Of a stretch of 64,000 nucleotides of DNA, positions 15,355-27,254 are shown piece by piece; positions within the stretch are counted from its first letter, which is position 1; each line of letters begins with the position of its first letter. The translations under genes and the position numbers were made by a program. Under the pieces are notes generated by a model. It saw only the letters and a list, made by a program, of their open reading frames with translations, was not told the origin of the DNA and searched no databases. The stretch is from Rhizophagus clarus. Lineage: Eukaryota; Glomeromycota; Glomeromycetes; Glomerales; Glomeraceae. The stretch spans positions 186,001 to 250,000 of the forward strand of contig BLAL01000197.1 in NCBI GenBank assembly GCA_015698045.1. The letters are read 5' to 3'.

Positions 15355-17308
15355 ATGTCTAATAACATTAAGATTAAGATTACCGGTGATTCAAACGATT
15401 GGATTAATTGGATCGAGGAGGCCATTACGAAAAATTTCTTTAAATATTACGAATATAATCATTTTAACAATATTCAAGAAATTGGTTCCGGAAAATTAGG
15501 AAAAGTTTATCGTGCAAATTGGAAAAATTCTCAGAGATGTTTCGCATTGAAATCTTTGTTTGGTCTCAATAATATCACAGCCAAAGAAATTATTAATGAG
15601 GTAAATTATAAAATATTTTTATATTTTTGCATATATACTACGTATACGTATACTAAAAAATCCTTTCTTTTCTTTTTCTTTTTTTACTTAGCTTAAATTT
15701 CAACATGATGTTAATTTTCATGAAAATATCATTTATTTTTATGGAATTACATCTTTCAATCAAGAAGGTATGTATTGACATTTTGTTATTTAGTTGACTC
15801 ATGACTTATATGTATTTTTCTTTATTAAGGAATTCAAAGTAATAATTCAGAAAAATATCTATTGGTAATGGAATACGCCGATAGTGATACTCTTCAAGAA
15901 TATTTGAAAGAACACTTTTGTAATCTCACTTGGAATGATAAATTAAATCTAGCACTTCAATTAGTTTCTGCTATATCATGTTTACACGATGAAGGAATTG
16001 TACATCGTGATCTGGTAATTTATTTACATTTTTATTTAAGATATTTTTTATCTAATACGTATAAATTAATACATTTTATTTAATAGCATTCCAATAGTAG
16101 CATATTGATTCACCGAAATACAATCAAATTAGCTGATTTTGGGCTGACAAAAAGAATTGAAGAATCTTCTAATCTCCCTTACGTTGATCAAAAAGTATTT
16201 GGTAGACGAAAAGATATTAATGATCAAATGCAAATGCAAATATATTCATTAAATGAAAAGACTGATATTTATAATATTGGCGTACTTTTGTGGGAAATAT
16301 TTAGTGGTCAGTTACCTTTTGTTGATGAATCATTTTGTGATTTTGTTAATAGAATAATACAAGATCTTAGAAAAACTAATGTACCTGAAGATTATATAAA
16401 AATTTGTACAGGTAAATATAAATTAAAAAATATTTAATTATGAAGGTATAATTAAATTAATTAAAAGTTTATCTATCTTTATTTTTACAGATTGTTGGAA
16501 TAATGATCTATATAATCGACCAACTGTCTATCAAATTATTGATAAATTAAAAACAATTATTACGAATGAAAATTATAATTCTAGTACAAATTTTCAATCA
16601 ACTGCTGAACAGGAGATTAACCAAAATATAAAAGTAATGAAACCCTCGGTGATCTTAGATCCAGAAATTAATTTTGATACGGTAGTTAACGAGATAGTTG
16701 GTCTACTTAATAAATCGTATGAAGAAAAAAATAAACAAGAAATTCTTAATTATCTTAAATATCATAATATAGATTCACAAAAATTATATATTTTATTGTT
16801 AAATGATCAAATTAATTCAAATTCTACTATTTTACTTGGAAATTTTTATTATTCGGGAATTGGAGTTAAAGTTAATAAACAAAAATCACTTGAATTAATT
16901 CAAAGAGCAGCAAATTTAGGAAATAATATAGCTCAATATAATCTCGGAAATTATTATAAATTTAGTAATGCTTATGATAAAGCATTTGAATTATTTAAAA
17001 AATCAGCCGAAGGAGAATATCCAGAAGGAATAGCACAATTAGGATATTGTTATTTTGATGGTATAGGAACTAGTGTTGATAAACGAAAAGCATTTGAATT
17101 ATTTCAAAAGGCAGCAAATTTAGGAAGTATTTCTGGAACAAATAATTTAGGTTACTGTTATCAATATGGAATTGGAACCAGTATTAATAATCATAAAGCA
17201 TTTAAATTATATTTGAAGGCAGCAAATTCAGGAAGTATATCTGGAACAAATAATTTGGGATATAGTTATCAATATGGAATTGGAATTAATAGTCATAAAC
17301 AAAGATAA
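15355..17308 (+). CDS. TKL-like protein kinase with C-terminal Sel1 repeats
   Basis: Five exons: 15355-15600, 15692-15767, 15830-16014, 16087-16411, 16491-17308, giving 549 residues, all phases consistent. The kinase domain covers about residues 20-290: glycine loop IGSGKLGKVY, lysine in ALKSL, HRDL at the end of exon 3, ADFGL in exon 4, and the CW-N-RP motif near the domain end. The catalytic-loop Asn is replaced: the loop reads HRDLHSNSS where relatives have HSNN, so activity may be reduced. After a linker come about five Sel1/TPR-like repeats (LGNFYYSGIG, QYNLGNYY, LGYCYFDGIG), usually protein scaffolds. The protein ends inside a repeat and is shorter than the relative at 47.6 kb. Its 3' end lies in a segment duplicated at 22.7 kb. 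Substrates unknown. Confidence 0.85.
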
Positions 17309-18240
17309 GTTGAATTATATTAAAAAGCAGCCGTGCAAGGAAATAAATTATTATTAATAACACATTTAATGTTAAACCTTCTTGTCCTTATTTATGCGAC
17401 ATAGCCTTTTCTTAAATTTGAACATCTACGTCGTCATACTCGTTCTCACACATTTTATTCTGATAAAAATATTCAATAGTAAAATATCAAGGAACATTAA
17501 CTAATGAAGTAGGAGTCATCATCATTATAAACTGACTTTTTTTTTGTGCAAATACTTAATTTTAAAATTAATAAAATTATTACCTAAAATTCAATTGTCG
17601 GTTTTGTCAGTTTTACAGTCTTTTGATCTTTAATTGATTGATTTGTGAAACTTATTTCATTAACGTGTAAAACAACAAATTTTATTATTGTTTTAACGTG
17701 TGAAATTAAAAAAAGATCAGGTAATTTGTATTTTTGGAGCTGCGTGCCACATCATTTTAAATAAACTATAGTCTTTCTAATTTAATTAATTTATATTTTA
17801 ATAAGTGAAGGTATATACTATATCTAATTTTTATTATGTAGCATAACCAGAAAAACTACGCTTGCGACCCCTCATGTCATTATAAATGATAAGAAAAAAA
17901 AATAATATTGCTGAACGAAAAGTGTAGAAACATAATTTTAACGTAAGGATAAAAACATATTGAAATATATTATACATTTGAAATATTTTCTTCAGTTGCA
18001 AACTCATTAAGGTCATTATAAAATTTGAAACCGTTTCGAAAACGTCCGAAATGTACATTTTGACACATTTCCTATATGGAACTTGAGAGTAATATCTGGA
18101 ACATGTAAGCGAAAAACGTACAAATTTAAACGAAGGTTTTATATTCTGAGTTCATTTAAAACATCCGCGAATAAAAACTTCAATAATAACATAGTTAAAA
18201 AATTTGGTTACAGTCTATATGTAAGTTTTCTAATATTATC
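17309..18240. other. Spacer within the duplicated segment
   Basis: Mostly AT-rich. The only coding-looking trace is a short C2H2 zinc-finger-like relic at about 17373-17454 (spacing C-x3-C-x3-F-x5-L-x2-H-x3-H if a one-base shift is allowed). Nothing else is supported. Confidence 0.4.
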
Positions 18241-18242
18241 AT

Positions 18243-18800
18243 CGTTTTAAATTTATTTAAACTTTAATTTTTCAGCAGATTTTTTATACCAATAAATAGC
18301 TTGATTAGTATCTTTTTCTGTTCCTTCTCCGGATTCATACATCATAGCGAAACTATATTAAACCACTTTATTTTCTATGAATGCTTGTTGTTTATCAATA
18401 CTAGTCCCAATTCCTAACATTCTTATTCCATCTGTATGTTCTGCTCGCCGATTTTTTTAGAATATTCAAAAGCTTTATCGTGATTTTTATAATCTTTTTC
18501 GTAAATATATATATTAATGATCATGTTTAGCTGCACTATTTTTTAATTTTGTCGCTTTTTGACACAGTTGAAGTGGCGACAATTATATATTTCTCGTGAA
18601 CGGTTATTATTAACATAATCGATAACGTGTTGCTTTCTTATATATCTCCTCTCTTCCTTCATTTTAATGATTAACTAATTCATCGACTATAATACCTAAA
18701 TCCTCTTTAATATATTATCATTTAACATCCATTGATGTAGTTGGAGATATTTTGTCCTTCAAATGCATTTCATTAAAATTATTAATGAGATGAGATAATT
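18243..18800 (-). pseudogene. Sel1-repeat gene remnant (duplicate of the 23.6-24.5 kb gene)
   Basis: Reverse-strand text matches the Sel1 part of the kinase gene at 23622-25867, including the words KQHVIDYVNN and FSKIFEY-like repeats, but with internal deletions and frame breaks. No kinase domain accompanies it here. One stretch upstream of the repeats (about 18630-18660) keeps the frame that is broken in the other copy. Confidence 0.7.
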
Positions 18801-18819
18801 CCGTAAAAACTACGTCGAG

Positions 18820-20610
18820 GAGAAAGAAATGGATAGTTGACGGTGTCTTGCAAGAACCCGATTGGTATTCTAAATAATTTGTGGACCCAATGGATAACGA
18901 ACATAATGATCAAAACAATCTGCTACTTAGTAAGATTTACGATCGGCTTTCACAGGGTTATATGGAACTCGGGCTTCTGAAAAGTCTACGCGGATACTAA
19001 AAATAATAAACTATTTGAATACAGAAAATTTCTTATGCAACTAGTGGTTTAGTTCTTATTTGCTGAACGACCATTCTGTCACATTCTAACTTGCTATTTT
19101 TCAAAGTTTTTTGATTCAGTTTGTCTCTCAAGCATGTCAATGGAAATGATAGGAATGTCTTCTGGAAATCATTCGAAAACTGCTGTTTTGATTCCTATGA
19201 AAATATAACGGTGCTTATGAGTTCCAGCATTACTTTGGTAAAAAATACTGGCCGGGCACTGAGGGTGATCGTATTATTCTCTTCATTGACGAATTCGATA
19301 AACCGTATCAATTTAATGAGGAAGCTCGCTCCGAGTCCTGCAAGTCCTTCGTTTCATCAAGAATTCCATGTAAGCCTTTGTTATCCACGCTATCTTAATA
19401 GTTGGTACCTTTAGCATCTTGCACCTCGATTCCGAACCTTTCAGCTCTAGGTCAAACTTAGCTTCACCCTTCTGGTTCAAAATCCAAATTTTTCTTTGAA
19501 GGAAGTACAAACGTTGTTTGCGGAATTTGAAAATGAAAAGATGAAAATCGTAGATGAAGTAATCGCGGATATATATACACAGACAAAAGTGGCCAGACTA
19601 AGATATAAGTTTAAGAACTTATACTGAGACTATTTATTATATAAATCATAAGTCATGCTGGTCTTGTTTGCTTATGCAGGCGTACACTCGCAGACAACTT
19701 GATCAGTAACCGAATCTTAAGCTATGAAGTTTGGGAGCGTTTCAAACTCAATTCATTAATGGATGAGATTGCTTAGTACCAAACGTTTCGAAAAATGATT
19801 CATTCTCTCTTAAGCACCGGAGCTAAGACTGCAGTGAGATTTTTTCGGGTTATTTTCTGGTGGACGATATTGGGCATGAAGTAGGAAATATCGTTGACAT
19901 CGATAGTGTAGAATTCCTTGCTGCTGAAGGGGTTCTAATACCTGTCACAGGAACTAGAAGTGCATTTAAGCTTTCCTCTCCCATGATGTACAATCTAGTT
20001 CTTCAGCACGTAATCCTTAGGGTGTTTCCTTTTTGTCCACGAAGAGATATCCCTTATCTTTGTAATTCTCGTGATTTAGACATTTTAAATGTCTTAAAAG
20101 TTTGCCATCCAAACATTTGACGTGAACGTCATTAAGTATGCATGCGAGCGTTCATTCAAGATTGCTAAAGTGCGTGTGAATCGTGTTAGTAATCGGCCTG
20201 TCCCCAGAGAGTGTGTCTACGATTCAGAGATTTACCGAATCTTGTGGAATTGATTAAGTGATTTTAATTTTCAAATTACTGGCCAATGGCACTTGATATG
20301 CTATAATGGTAGTAGGAATAAACATAGTTATAGTCGCATAGTCATAAGGTCGCCCTATGGTCAAGTAATCGTCCTCGAACTTTTGGCAACGGCGACAAAA
20401 GAAGAGCTTAGTGAGCACTATGATCGAGTTCTAAATTATGCGAGATTAAACTCTGCAAATGAATCTTGGATTGTGCATTTTACGTGCGAAGATGACTATG
20501 ATAAACAGCCACATTGGCCATTTGATGCCTTATTAAAGAATCTTTTCATTATACACTTTTACCATGACAAACTTCAGGAGAGTCGATATGGTCGCATGTT
20601 TGTGGAATAA
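18820..20610 (+). pseudogene. Fossil of a Crinkler-type (NTPase/nuclease) effector
   Basis: Degraded plus-strand coding sequence. Recognisable parts in order: a stretch with LLLSKIYDRLSQGYMELG (about 18.9 kb); an NTPase-like part with KYWPGTEGDRIILFIDEFDK (about 19.23-19.31 kb) and FFSGYFLVDDIG/VLIPVTGTRSAFKLS (about 19.84-20.1 kb); and a C-terminal part with GQVIVLELLATATKEELSEH and ILHFTCEDDY-like text (20.29-20.61 kb), which resembles the PD-(D/E)XK-like end of Crinkler proteins. It is broken in several places and looks old. The family assignment rests on remembered resemblance and is moderate. Confidence 0.5.
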
Positions 20611-20624
20611 CATGAAAAATGATG

Positions 20625-21480
20625 TTTATATATAAACATTCGGTGCAACTTAATAAAGAGAGCATGTTAAAGAAGCTTTTGATCTACTTTACAAATCTCG
20701 ATCTTATGATGAAGATCTAATAGACTTTTTTCTTTTTTTTCGCATACACAATGGAATAAGAAGCATTGGTAATAACAAGTAATGAACAATGCAATTCCAG
20801 TTTTAGGTATTCCGAAACGATCTTACAATTTTACGTGGTAAATGAAATCATAAATTCATGTCCAGTTTGGCATTGTTCAACTCTTCGGAAGCATGTCTTT
20901 TTTGGCCTTACCCGCTGCTTCTATGGGTGGCGAACAAAATTAATTCACATGATGCAGACTACGCCACAGAGGCGCAGAAAATCTTATCGATGGTTAACAT
21001 CATAACTACCAGGCTTAATGTAATTTTGGCAGATTTCGACAGATTTCACCTCAATTGATGCTTCCATCGATGCTCTCCAGAATGAAATAATTCGTCATTT
21101 TGCCGCTATCCAAAGAATTCAGCCAGTCAAACCAATCACATGGAAATTCTTTTAAGCAATCCGGAATTAATATTCCATTTAAGTTTTCATAACTTATAAT
21201 TCGCTATATTTGCAGGTTCTGAACCAATAACATTCAGAAATATTAACTTAACTGTCAGGACCTGATACAAGCAACTTTTCGATCAAATAAGTGATGAAAA
21301 AGGACTTAATTCGGAAGAGATGTATTTTCACGTCGCAATAGAAATCCGTGAACTTGGAGAGGAAATCAAAAAGAATGTGGTTCAAAGGTTTATGAGAGAA
21401 ATGTCACGAAGAAAGATGGTTAAATTAGCACATTAGTTGATATTGCTTCATGGATAGATAGTAAAAACAATGCGGAATAG
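20625..21480 (+). pseudogene. Unrecognised coding relic downstream of the Crinkler-type fossil
   Basis: Scattered coding-like stretches, for example one near 21.04-21.13 kb and a charged, helical stretch at about 21.27-21.44 kb (ISDEKGLNSEEMYFHVAIEI). These could be the remains of a second gene or of the same fossil. It is clearly broken. I do not recognise the family. Confidence 0.3.
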
Positions 21481-22006
21481 TTGCCATTCTTTTTACTATG
21501 CAAAAGACGTTTAGTTGCGGGCAAATTCCTCTCTTGAAACACTCTTACTTGCCATTTTTCACTTCATTTTACATAGTTAAACGACTCCTTTGTTATTTAT
21601 GACTAAATTCGATTTTTAAACGCTCGAGCGTGTTTTCATGTGTATGACTTGAAACGTCAAATAGTAAATACAAAGGTTCGGGACTTTGCTTGAGAAACGT
21701 TAAAACATGAAAATCGAATTTACAGTGTAATTAGCATTATTTATATAATGATTTGGGTCTTTCTCCATTAAATTCAACTGAAGGAATAAAATATTTATGT
21801 TAGAAATTATTCGTAATTTATTTGTTAATAGCCCTAATTTTAAGGTATCCTATTACTTAATAGTCTATCAAGTATCAATTCCGCCCGTAAATTTGTGAAA
21901 TTAATCCATCTTACTAATATTACTTTAAATATTTGTTCTAAAATACCTTTCTTTAAGCAAATCGTCATCTTTTTCTGTTGTTCGTGTCATCTTCGGCAAT
22001 CTTATC
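21481..22006. other. Intergenic, no gene seen
   Basis: AT-rich spacer. Its right end (from about 21955) is the left arm of a duplicated segment that reappears at 27.25 kb. Confidence 0.4.
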
Positions 22007-22364
22007 TAGGGATGGAAACGGTCGGCCACGGTCGGTTATCGGTCGGTCATAACCGGTTAAGAGCCTTTGACCGACTGACCGTTTTGGCTGACCGTTCTTC
22101 TGACCGTTTAACCGACCACTTTTTTCTTTTTAACGAATTTAATCAAGACAAAACGTTAAAAAGTGTTTTTGTTAGCGAATTTAATAAAAAAAAACGTTAT
22201 TTAACTTTTTTATTGATTAAATTCGTTAAAAGAAATATCAAATGGATAAGGTTGGCTATATGATCGGTTAACGGTCGGTTAAACGGTCGGTCAGAAGCCT
22301 TTGACCGACCGATATCGGTCACGGTCATAACCGGTCATGATAACCGTGACCGTTGCCATCCCTA
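22007..22364. mobile_element. Miniature hAT-like element (358 bp) with 8-bp target duplication
   Basis: Begins TAGGGATGG and ends CCATCCCTA, with long GC-rich terminal inverted repeats built of GGTCGG/CCGACC words and an AT-rich core. It is flanked by perfect 8-base direct repeats ATCTTATC at 21999-22006 and 22365-22372. No transposase frame, so it is non-autonomous. An uninterrupted copy of the target site exists at 27295-27302. The 8-base duplication points to the hAT superfamily. Confidence 0.9.
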
Positions 22365-22372
22365 ATCTTATC

Positions 22373-22680
22373 TAACCTCTATGCATGGAGATGAAGTAAA
22401 TTTTTATGAGATTAGTATAAACATTAATTCTTCAGCGAGGTTTTCAGGATTTTCCAAAATAGTCACTGATTTCTTTATATAAATAGTCCTTCGTTACGCT
22501 CCGGACTAATAATGATATACATTGTACGTTAAGTTTCATAAATTCTCTGCGTTTAACTGAATAAAACACCCATTTTAAATCAAAATTGATCAGAATATCA
22601 TCTTAATTCTGACCGAAACTAAGATCATTAATCGTGTGGCTTTGACAGAATTTAACTGTTAAATAGAGATTCAGTCTAAA
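22373..22680. other. Duplicated spacer shared with 27.3-27.5 kb
   Basis: Non-coding. Words such as ATTTTTATGAGATTA and ATCGTGTGGCTTTGACAG recur at 27350-27470. It also holds the inverted word AGTCC...GGACT at about 22486-22508. Confidence 0.6.
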
Positions 22681-24560
22681 CAAAAAGCATTTGAATTATT
22701 TAATTTTAGGAAGTATTTCTGGAATAAATAATTTGGGATATAGTTATCAATATGGAATTGGAACTAATAGTGATGAACAAAAATCGTTTGAAAGCAGCAA
22801 ATTTATGTGTTGTGCAAGGAAATAAAATTATCAATAACACATCTAATATTAAGGTTATGTCGAATATATAAGGACAGGAAGGTTTTCTTAAATTTGAACA
22901 TCTACGTCGTCATATTCGTTCTCACACATCTATTTTTATAATAAAAATAAATTCCAATGAACATTAACTAATGAAATATTACCTAAAATTCAATTGTCAG
23001 TTTACGATTCAGTCTTAAGGCACAATATTTACAAATCACAAACCTATCAGATAATATTTCACTTATTTTTCATTGCTGATTCTTGTACTAGAACATCCGT
23101 ATAAATATGGGTTTCTTTACATTAAAAATTGTACTATTGAATTAATGCGAGATTTAACGGTGGTCTACTAATGATACTAATAATAAGGCTTATAAATAAT
23201 ACGGTTCAGTCCTTTTGTTATAACTGACTCAAAATTGATTAGTCGTATAAAGTCATTATTATTTTAACTGTGAAATTAAAAAAAGATCAGTTTTAGTTTG
23301 ATCTCGACAGGGACCAGTGGATGGCAAAATTGTAGAATTAAAAATCAAGAGATCGCTGTTCAAAATATATTTTTTGAGATTATATGAATTTGCGGAACAG
23401 CGTCACATCATTTTAAATAAATTAAAGTCATCAATAAAAAGTATTTTAATAAGCGAAGGTATATACTATATCTAACTTTTATTAATGTAACGGAGTTTTT
23501 TACGTACTACAGTATTAAAATAGTCATAAATTAATAGACTAAAACAGAAAATAACGTCATTATTTAAGAAATTTGGTTACAGTCTATAAGATTTCTAATA
23601 TTATTATCGTTCTAAGATTTATTAAATTTCCTTTAATTTTTCTAATCTCTCTTTAGCATCTTGATATCCTTGTTCAGCAGATTTTTTATACCAATGAATA
23701 GCTTGATTAATATCTTTTTCTGTTTCTTCTCCGGATTCATAAATCATAGCGAGACTATATTGGGCTACTTTATTTTCTAAGAATGCCGCTTTTTGATATA
23801 ACTCGAACGCTTGTTGTTTATCGATACTAGTTTCAATTCCAAGATCATAACAATATCCTAATATTCTTATTCCATCTGAATGTTCTGCTCTCGCCGATTT
23901 TTTAGAATATTCAAAAGCTTTATCATAATCTTTTTCAACACCATCTCCATATATATACATATCAGCAACATTGTATTGAGAGCCGCAATTTCCTAAATTT
24001 GCCGCTTTTTGATATAATTCAAATGCCTTGTATATGTTTTTTTCAGTTCCAATTCCCTTATCATAACAACATCCTAACTTATTCATTCCTCCTGAATTAC
24101 CCACTTCCGCTAATTCTTTCGATAATTCAAATGCTTTATCGTGATTTTTGTAATCTTTTTCGTAAATATATATATTAATGAGATCATGTTGAGCTGCACT
24201 ATTTTTTAATTTTGTCGCTTTTTGATATAGTTGAGGCGCCTTTCTTTTATCAGTTTTAATTTCAATACCATGATAATTAAAATAACCAAGTAAAAAAATG
24301 GCGTTTGGACTATTTTGATTATTTGAAAGCCAATTATATAATTCTCGTGAACCATGATTATTAACATAATCGATAACGTGTTGCTTTCTTATATATCTCT
24401 CTTTTCTTCATTTATTTCCTTTAAATAATGATTAACTAATTCATCAACTACAATACCTAAATCCTCTTCAAATATGTTTTCATTAACGTCCATTGATGTA
24501 GTTGGAGATATTTTATCCCTCAAATCCATTACATTAAAATTATTAATGAGATGAGATAAT
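22680..24560. repeat. Segmental duplication, copy B
   Basis: Second copy of the tail-to-tail segment at 17090-18830. It begins with a plus-strand Sel1 relic (22684-22830, kinase part absent), then the spacer with a zinc-finger-like word at about 22890-22930, then the minus-strand Sel1 region. A block of about 31 bases (about 22852-22883) is in opposite orientation to its counterpart in copy A while both flanks keep orientation. Confidence 0.8.
22684..22830 (+). pseudogene. Sel1-repeat relic (plus strand)
   Basis: Short remnant matching the end of the kinase-Sel1 gene at 15.4-17.3 kb (KAFELF, SGINNLGYSYQYGIG). No start, kinase domain or intact frame. It marks the end of duplication copy B. 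Confidence 0.65.
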
Positions 24561-25867
24561 TCTCCATGTACCGAATTGCTAGTATTTGGTCTATCGTCAT
24601 TAACTTGTAATTTAGGATTTAATTTATCATTATTTATTTGAACATTCTCTTTTGTATTTGAATCTTTGAGAATTGTTTTTAATCTAGCAACTACCTAGTC
24701 TATAGTTGGTCTATTATTGGGGATTCCATTCCAACATTCTAAAAGAAAAATTTACGTAAGACTTTATTTTGCATTAATGTGATAACTTATAAATTAGAAT
24801 TATTTATATTTACCAGTATAAAGATTAGAATAATCAACGGGAGTATTTGGAACAATTGTTTCTCTATATTCTTCTTGTGATATTTGTAATAATAAAGAAA
24901 GATCATATGATTCATCTTTAAAAGGTGGTTGACCGCTTGAAATCTCCCATAAAAGTACCCCAATACTGTAGATATCACTCGCTTTATTTAAAGAATATCT
25001 TTTCTTACGCAATTTTTCTGGATCAATATAAGGAATTATACCATATACAATCGGATTTGTTGAATGTGTTCTAGATACTTCATCGATTCTCCTTGATAAT
25101 CCAAAATCTGCTAATTTAATGTTATCTTGATGTATCAATATATTACCAGAGTGCTATTTATAAATAAATAATTAAATTTTTTAAAATGAATTTCGCATGT
25201 ATGGCATTTCCACTATAAAAATGAATAATTACCAGGTCACGATGAACTATGTTTGTTTTATGTAAGCATAATACGGCGCAAGCTATTTGATATGCAAACT
25301 TGTATTTGTTTATCCAAGTAAGATTTGTATTTACTTTCAGATATGATCGAAGAGTACCGCTATCAGCATACTCCATTACTAACATATATTTTTTAAATTG
25401 GCCATTTTGGCTTTCACCTATTTAAAGAATAATAAAATAATTTTTTTTAATATTTTTTTTTTTTTTTTTTTTTTTTTTCTAAGGTAAATATATAATTAAG
25501 TATTAATATCTTTTACCTTTGTCTGTAATTCCAAAAAAACTAATGATATTATTACAAAATTGAACTTCACAATGAATTTCAATCTAATAAAAAAAATGAT
25601 TTAAATTTATATAATCGAGAGATAAATATTATATATTTATGTAATTATCTAAGATTGACGGTACAGCTGTAAAAGAAGTTATTAAAGAGGTAAAGATTTT
25701 AATGTGAAATATTGTTCCAAATTTTTCCAATTTGCTTGATAAACTTTTCCAAAGTGACCGTTGCCAATTTTTTGAATATTATCAAAATCTTCATATTTAT
25801 AATATTTAATATGTTTCTTAGAAATGGCTTCTTCTATCCATTCAATTGAATCGTTAATAATTTGCAT
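23622..25867 (-). pseudogene. Kinase-Sel1 gene, broken
   Basis: Five-exon layout like its relatives: 25867-about 25693, 25583-25517, 25417-25233 (185 bases, the family size), 25153-24814, 24738-23622. Kinase features are good: IGNGHFGKVY, LKSL, HRDL, HSGNILIH, ADFGLSRR, PPF, CWNGIPNNRP. Breaks: the last codons of exon 1 with their splice donor lie on the opposite strand (about 25646-25692), consistent with a micro-inversion; a TAG at about 24695 stands where relatives have a Gln-like codon; and the frame shifts near 24395 before the Sel1 part. The Sel1 region from about 24390 to 23622 is otherwise open, with about six repeats. At best a kinase-only product could be made, and the inversion argues against that. 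Confidence 0.8.
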
Positions 25868-26690
25868 TTTAAATAATAATAAAGTATAAAAAATTAAATA
25901 AGAAAAAATTTATTTTACTCTTATATACAATTTAAGGTCGAACAATACGTAAGTTTGCTTTAACACGCATTAATCATAACTGCATAACATTATGCATGGG
26001 CGTGATAATTAGTTCGTCTTAATCGAAAGTTTTAAACGAAGCATTTACTGCATTACGCATTATTGAGTCACGTTCCCATAACGTTCTCCGTATTCGCCAT
26101 ATGATCTACCCGACTGCGTTACATGATCATCTTCGATAGAACTTTGAAAGAAGTTCGATAGGATTTAAGACTTTTAGGCAAAACTTTATTTCATTTTTTG
26201 TTTATCCCATATTTGATGATAATAAAATGAATTCTATCATAGCCGGTTTTAGACTAGGATAAATTTTATTATTCAAAATCTAGAAGATATGGAAATTTTA
26301 CGACTTTGTGTGACATTAAATTCTTATAATTTAAATATCATTACTTGATGTAATTTCGCCTTGTTTTTTAATCATAGATTACTAATATAGATTATATATT
26401 TTTTGATATATCATAAAAATAAATCATTTCGCTAATAATAAATCCATCCCGTAAAAATACTGTAGAGCCTTTTAGTTAAGCATGATTCGCGTATAGTATT
26501 GTTCTCTCGATCATTCCCGTAATAATCAAAAGAATCAGAAAATTATTCAATTCCAATAACTATATATATTATTTATCACATGTGAGCACATGTCACGACT
26601 GTCATCCCAGTGAAAAAAAATTTCGGATCGGAGATGAAACATGAAAATCCGCACATCATCTGGGAGAATTGTTCCGGTTACACCGAAAAT
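25868..26690. other. Intergenic, no gene seen
   Basis: AT-rich spacer upstream of the broken kinase gene. I see no coding sequence or clear repeat. Confidence 0.4.
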
Positions 26691-27247
26691 ACGGGTCAAT
26701 ACGGGTCGCGTTTAATTCACCGACAATCATTTCGCCGACAAACGTTTCACCGACAAGATGACAGGTCGCTTCACGCCTTCACCGACACTTAAATAATTTT
26801 TAAAATATCACAATAAAGTTGGATATAATTTTTTTCCTTATACAACTATACAAAATATAGCCAAAATTATTGTTTATACATATATACGAGATAGTGTATG
26901 CACAAAAAGAATATACTGTATGTAATATGAAATATCAATCTTATTTTTTACAACTAAATTGAAGGGAACAATTAAAGAAAATATACGTATATATGAGATT
27001 TAATCTGAAAATATAAGATTAATCCTTGATTTAGTTTTTTTTTTCTATCTACTTATATTAAATATTTTATTATAAAAAAATTATTATATTTTAGCTGTAA
27101 TGAGCGAAAAAAGATTTTATAAAAAGAATTTTAGTTTTGCACTGGCGGCGAGAAAATGACTGTCGGCGAAAATACTGTCGGTGAAACAATCGTCGGTGAA
27201 ATGATTGTCGGTGAAGTAATTGTCGGTGAAATGAACCAGACCCGTTT
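26690..27247. mobile_element. Terminal-inverted-repeat element with iterated CACCGACAAT words
   Basis: The left end (about 26690-26790) carries repeated words of the type TTCACCGACAATCATTTC; the right end (about 27143-27247) carries the same words on the opposite strand (GTCGGTGAAATGATTGTCGG). Both ends are bounded by ACGGGTC / GACCCGT. The core of about 350 bases is AT-rich and non-coding. Iterated subterminal words suit a non-autonomous DNA transposon. No clear target duplication was found, so the superfamily is open. Confidence 0.65.
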
Positions 27248-27254
27248 TTCAAGC

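Larger units (their letters stand above)
17090..18830. repeat. Segmental duplication, copy A
   Basis: Contains the last Sel1 codons of the plus-strand kinase gene, its 3' spacer and a minus-strand Sel1 remnant, in tail-to-tail order. The same order and sequence recur at 22680-24560. Shared landmarks are the Sel1 word GTNNLGYSYQYGIG and its relative, a zinc-finger-like word (LKFEHLRRHTRSHT) at about 17413-17454, the spacer at 17700-17830 and the Sel1 text at 18250-18800. Copy A lacks about 200 bases of Sel1 sequence present in copy B. Confidence 0.8.

Noticed and set aside
21895-22263. Open frame of 122 codons
   Set aside because: It runs across the boundary of the miniature hAT element and follows its inverted repeat; no family resemblance.
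25440-25482. Long poly-T as a terminator
   Set aside because: It is inside an intron of the broken kinase gene; such tracts are scattered all over the window.
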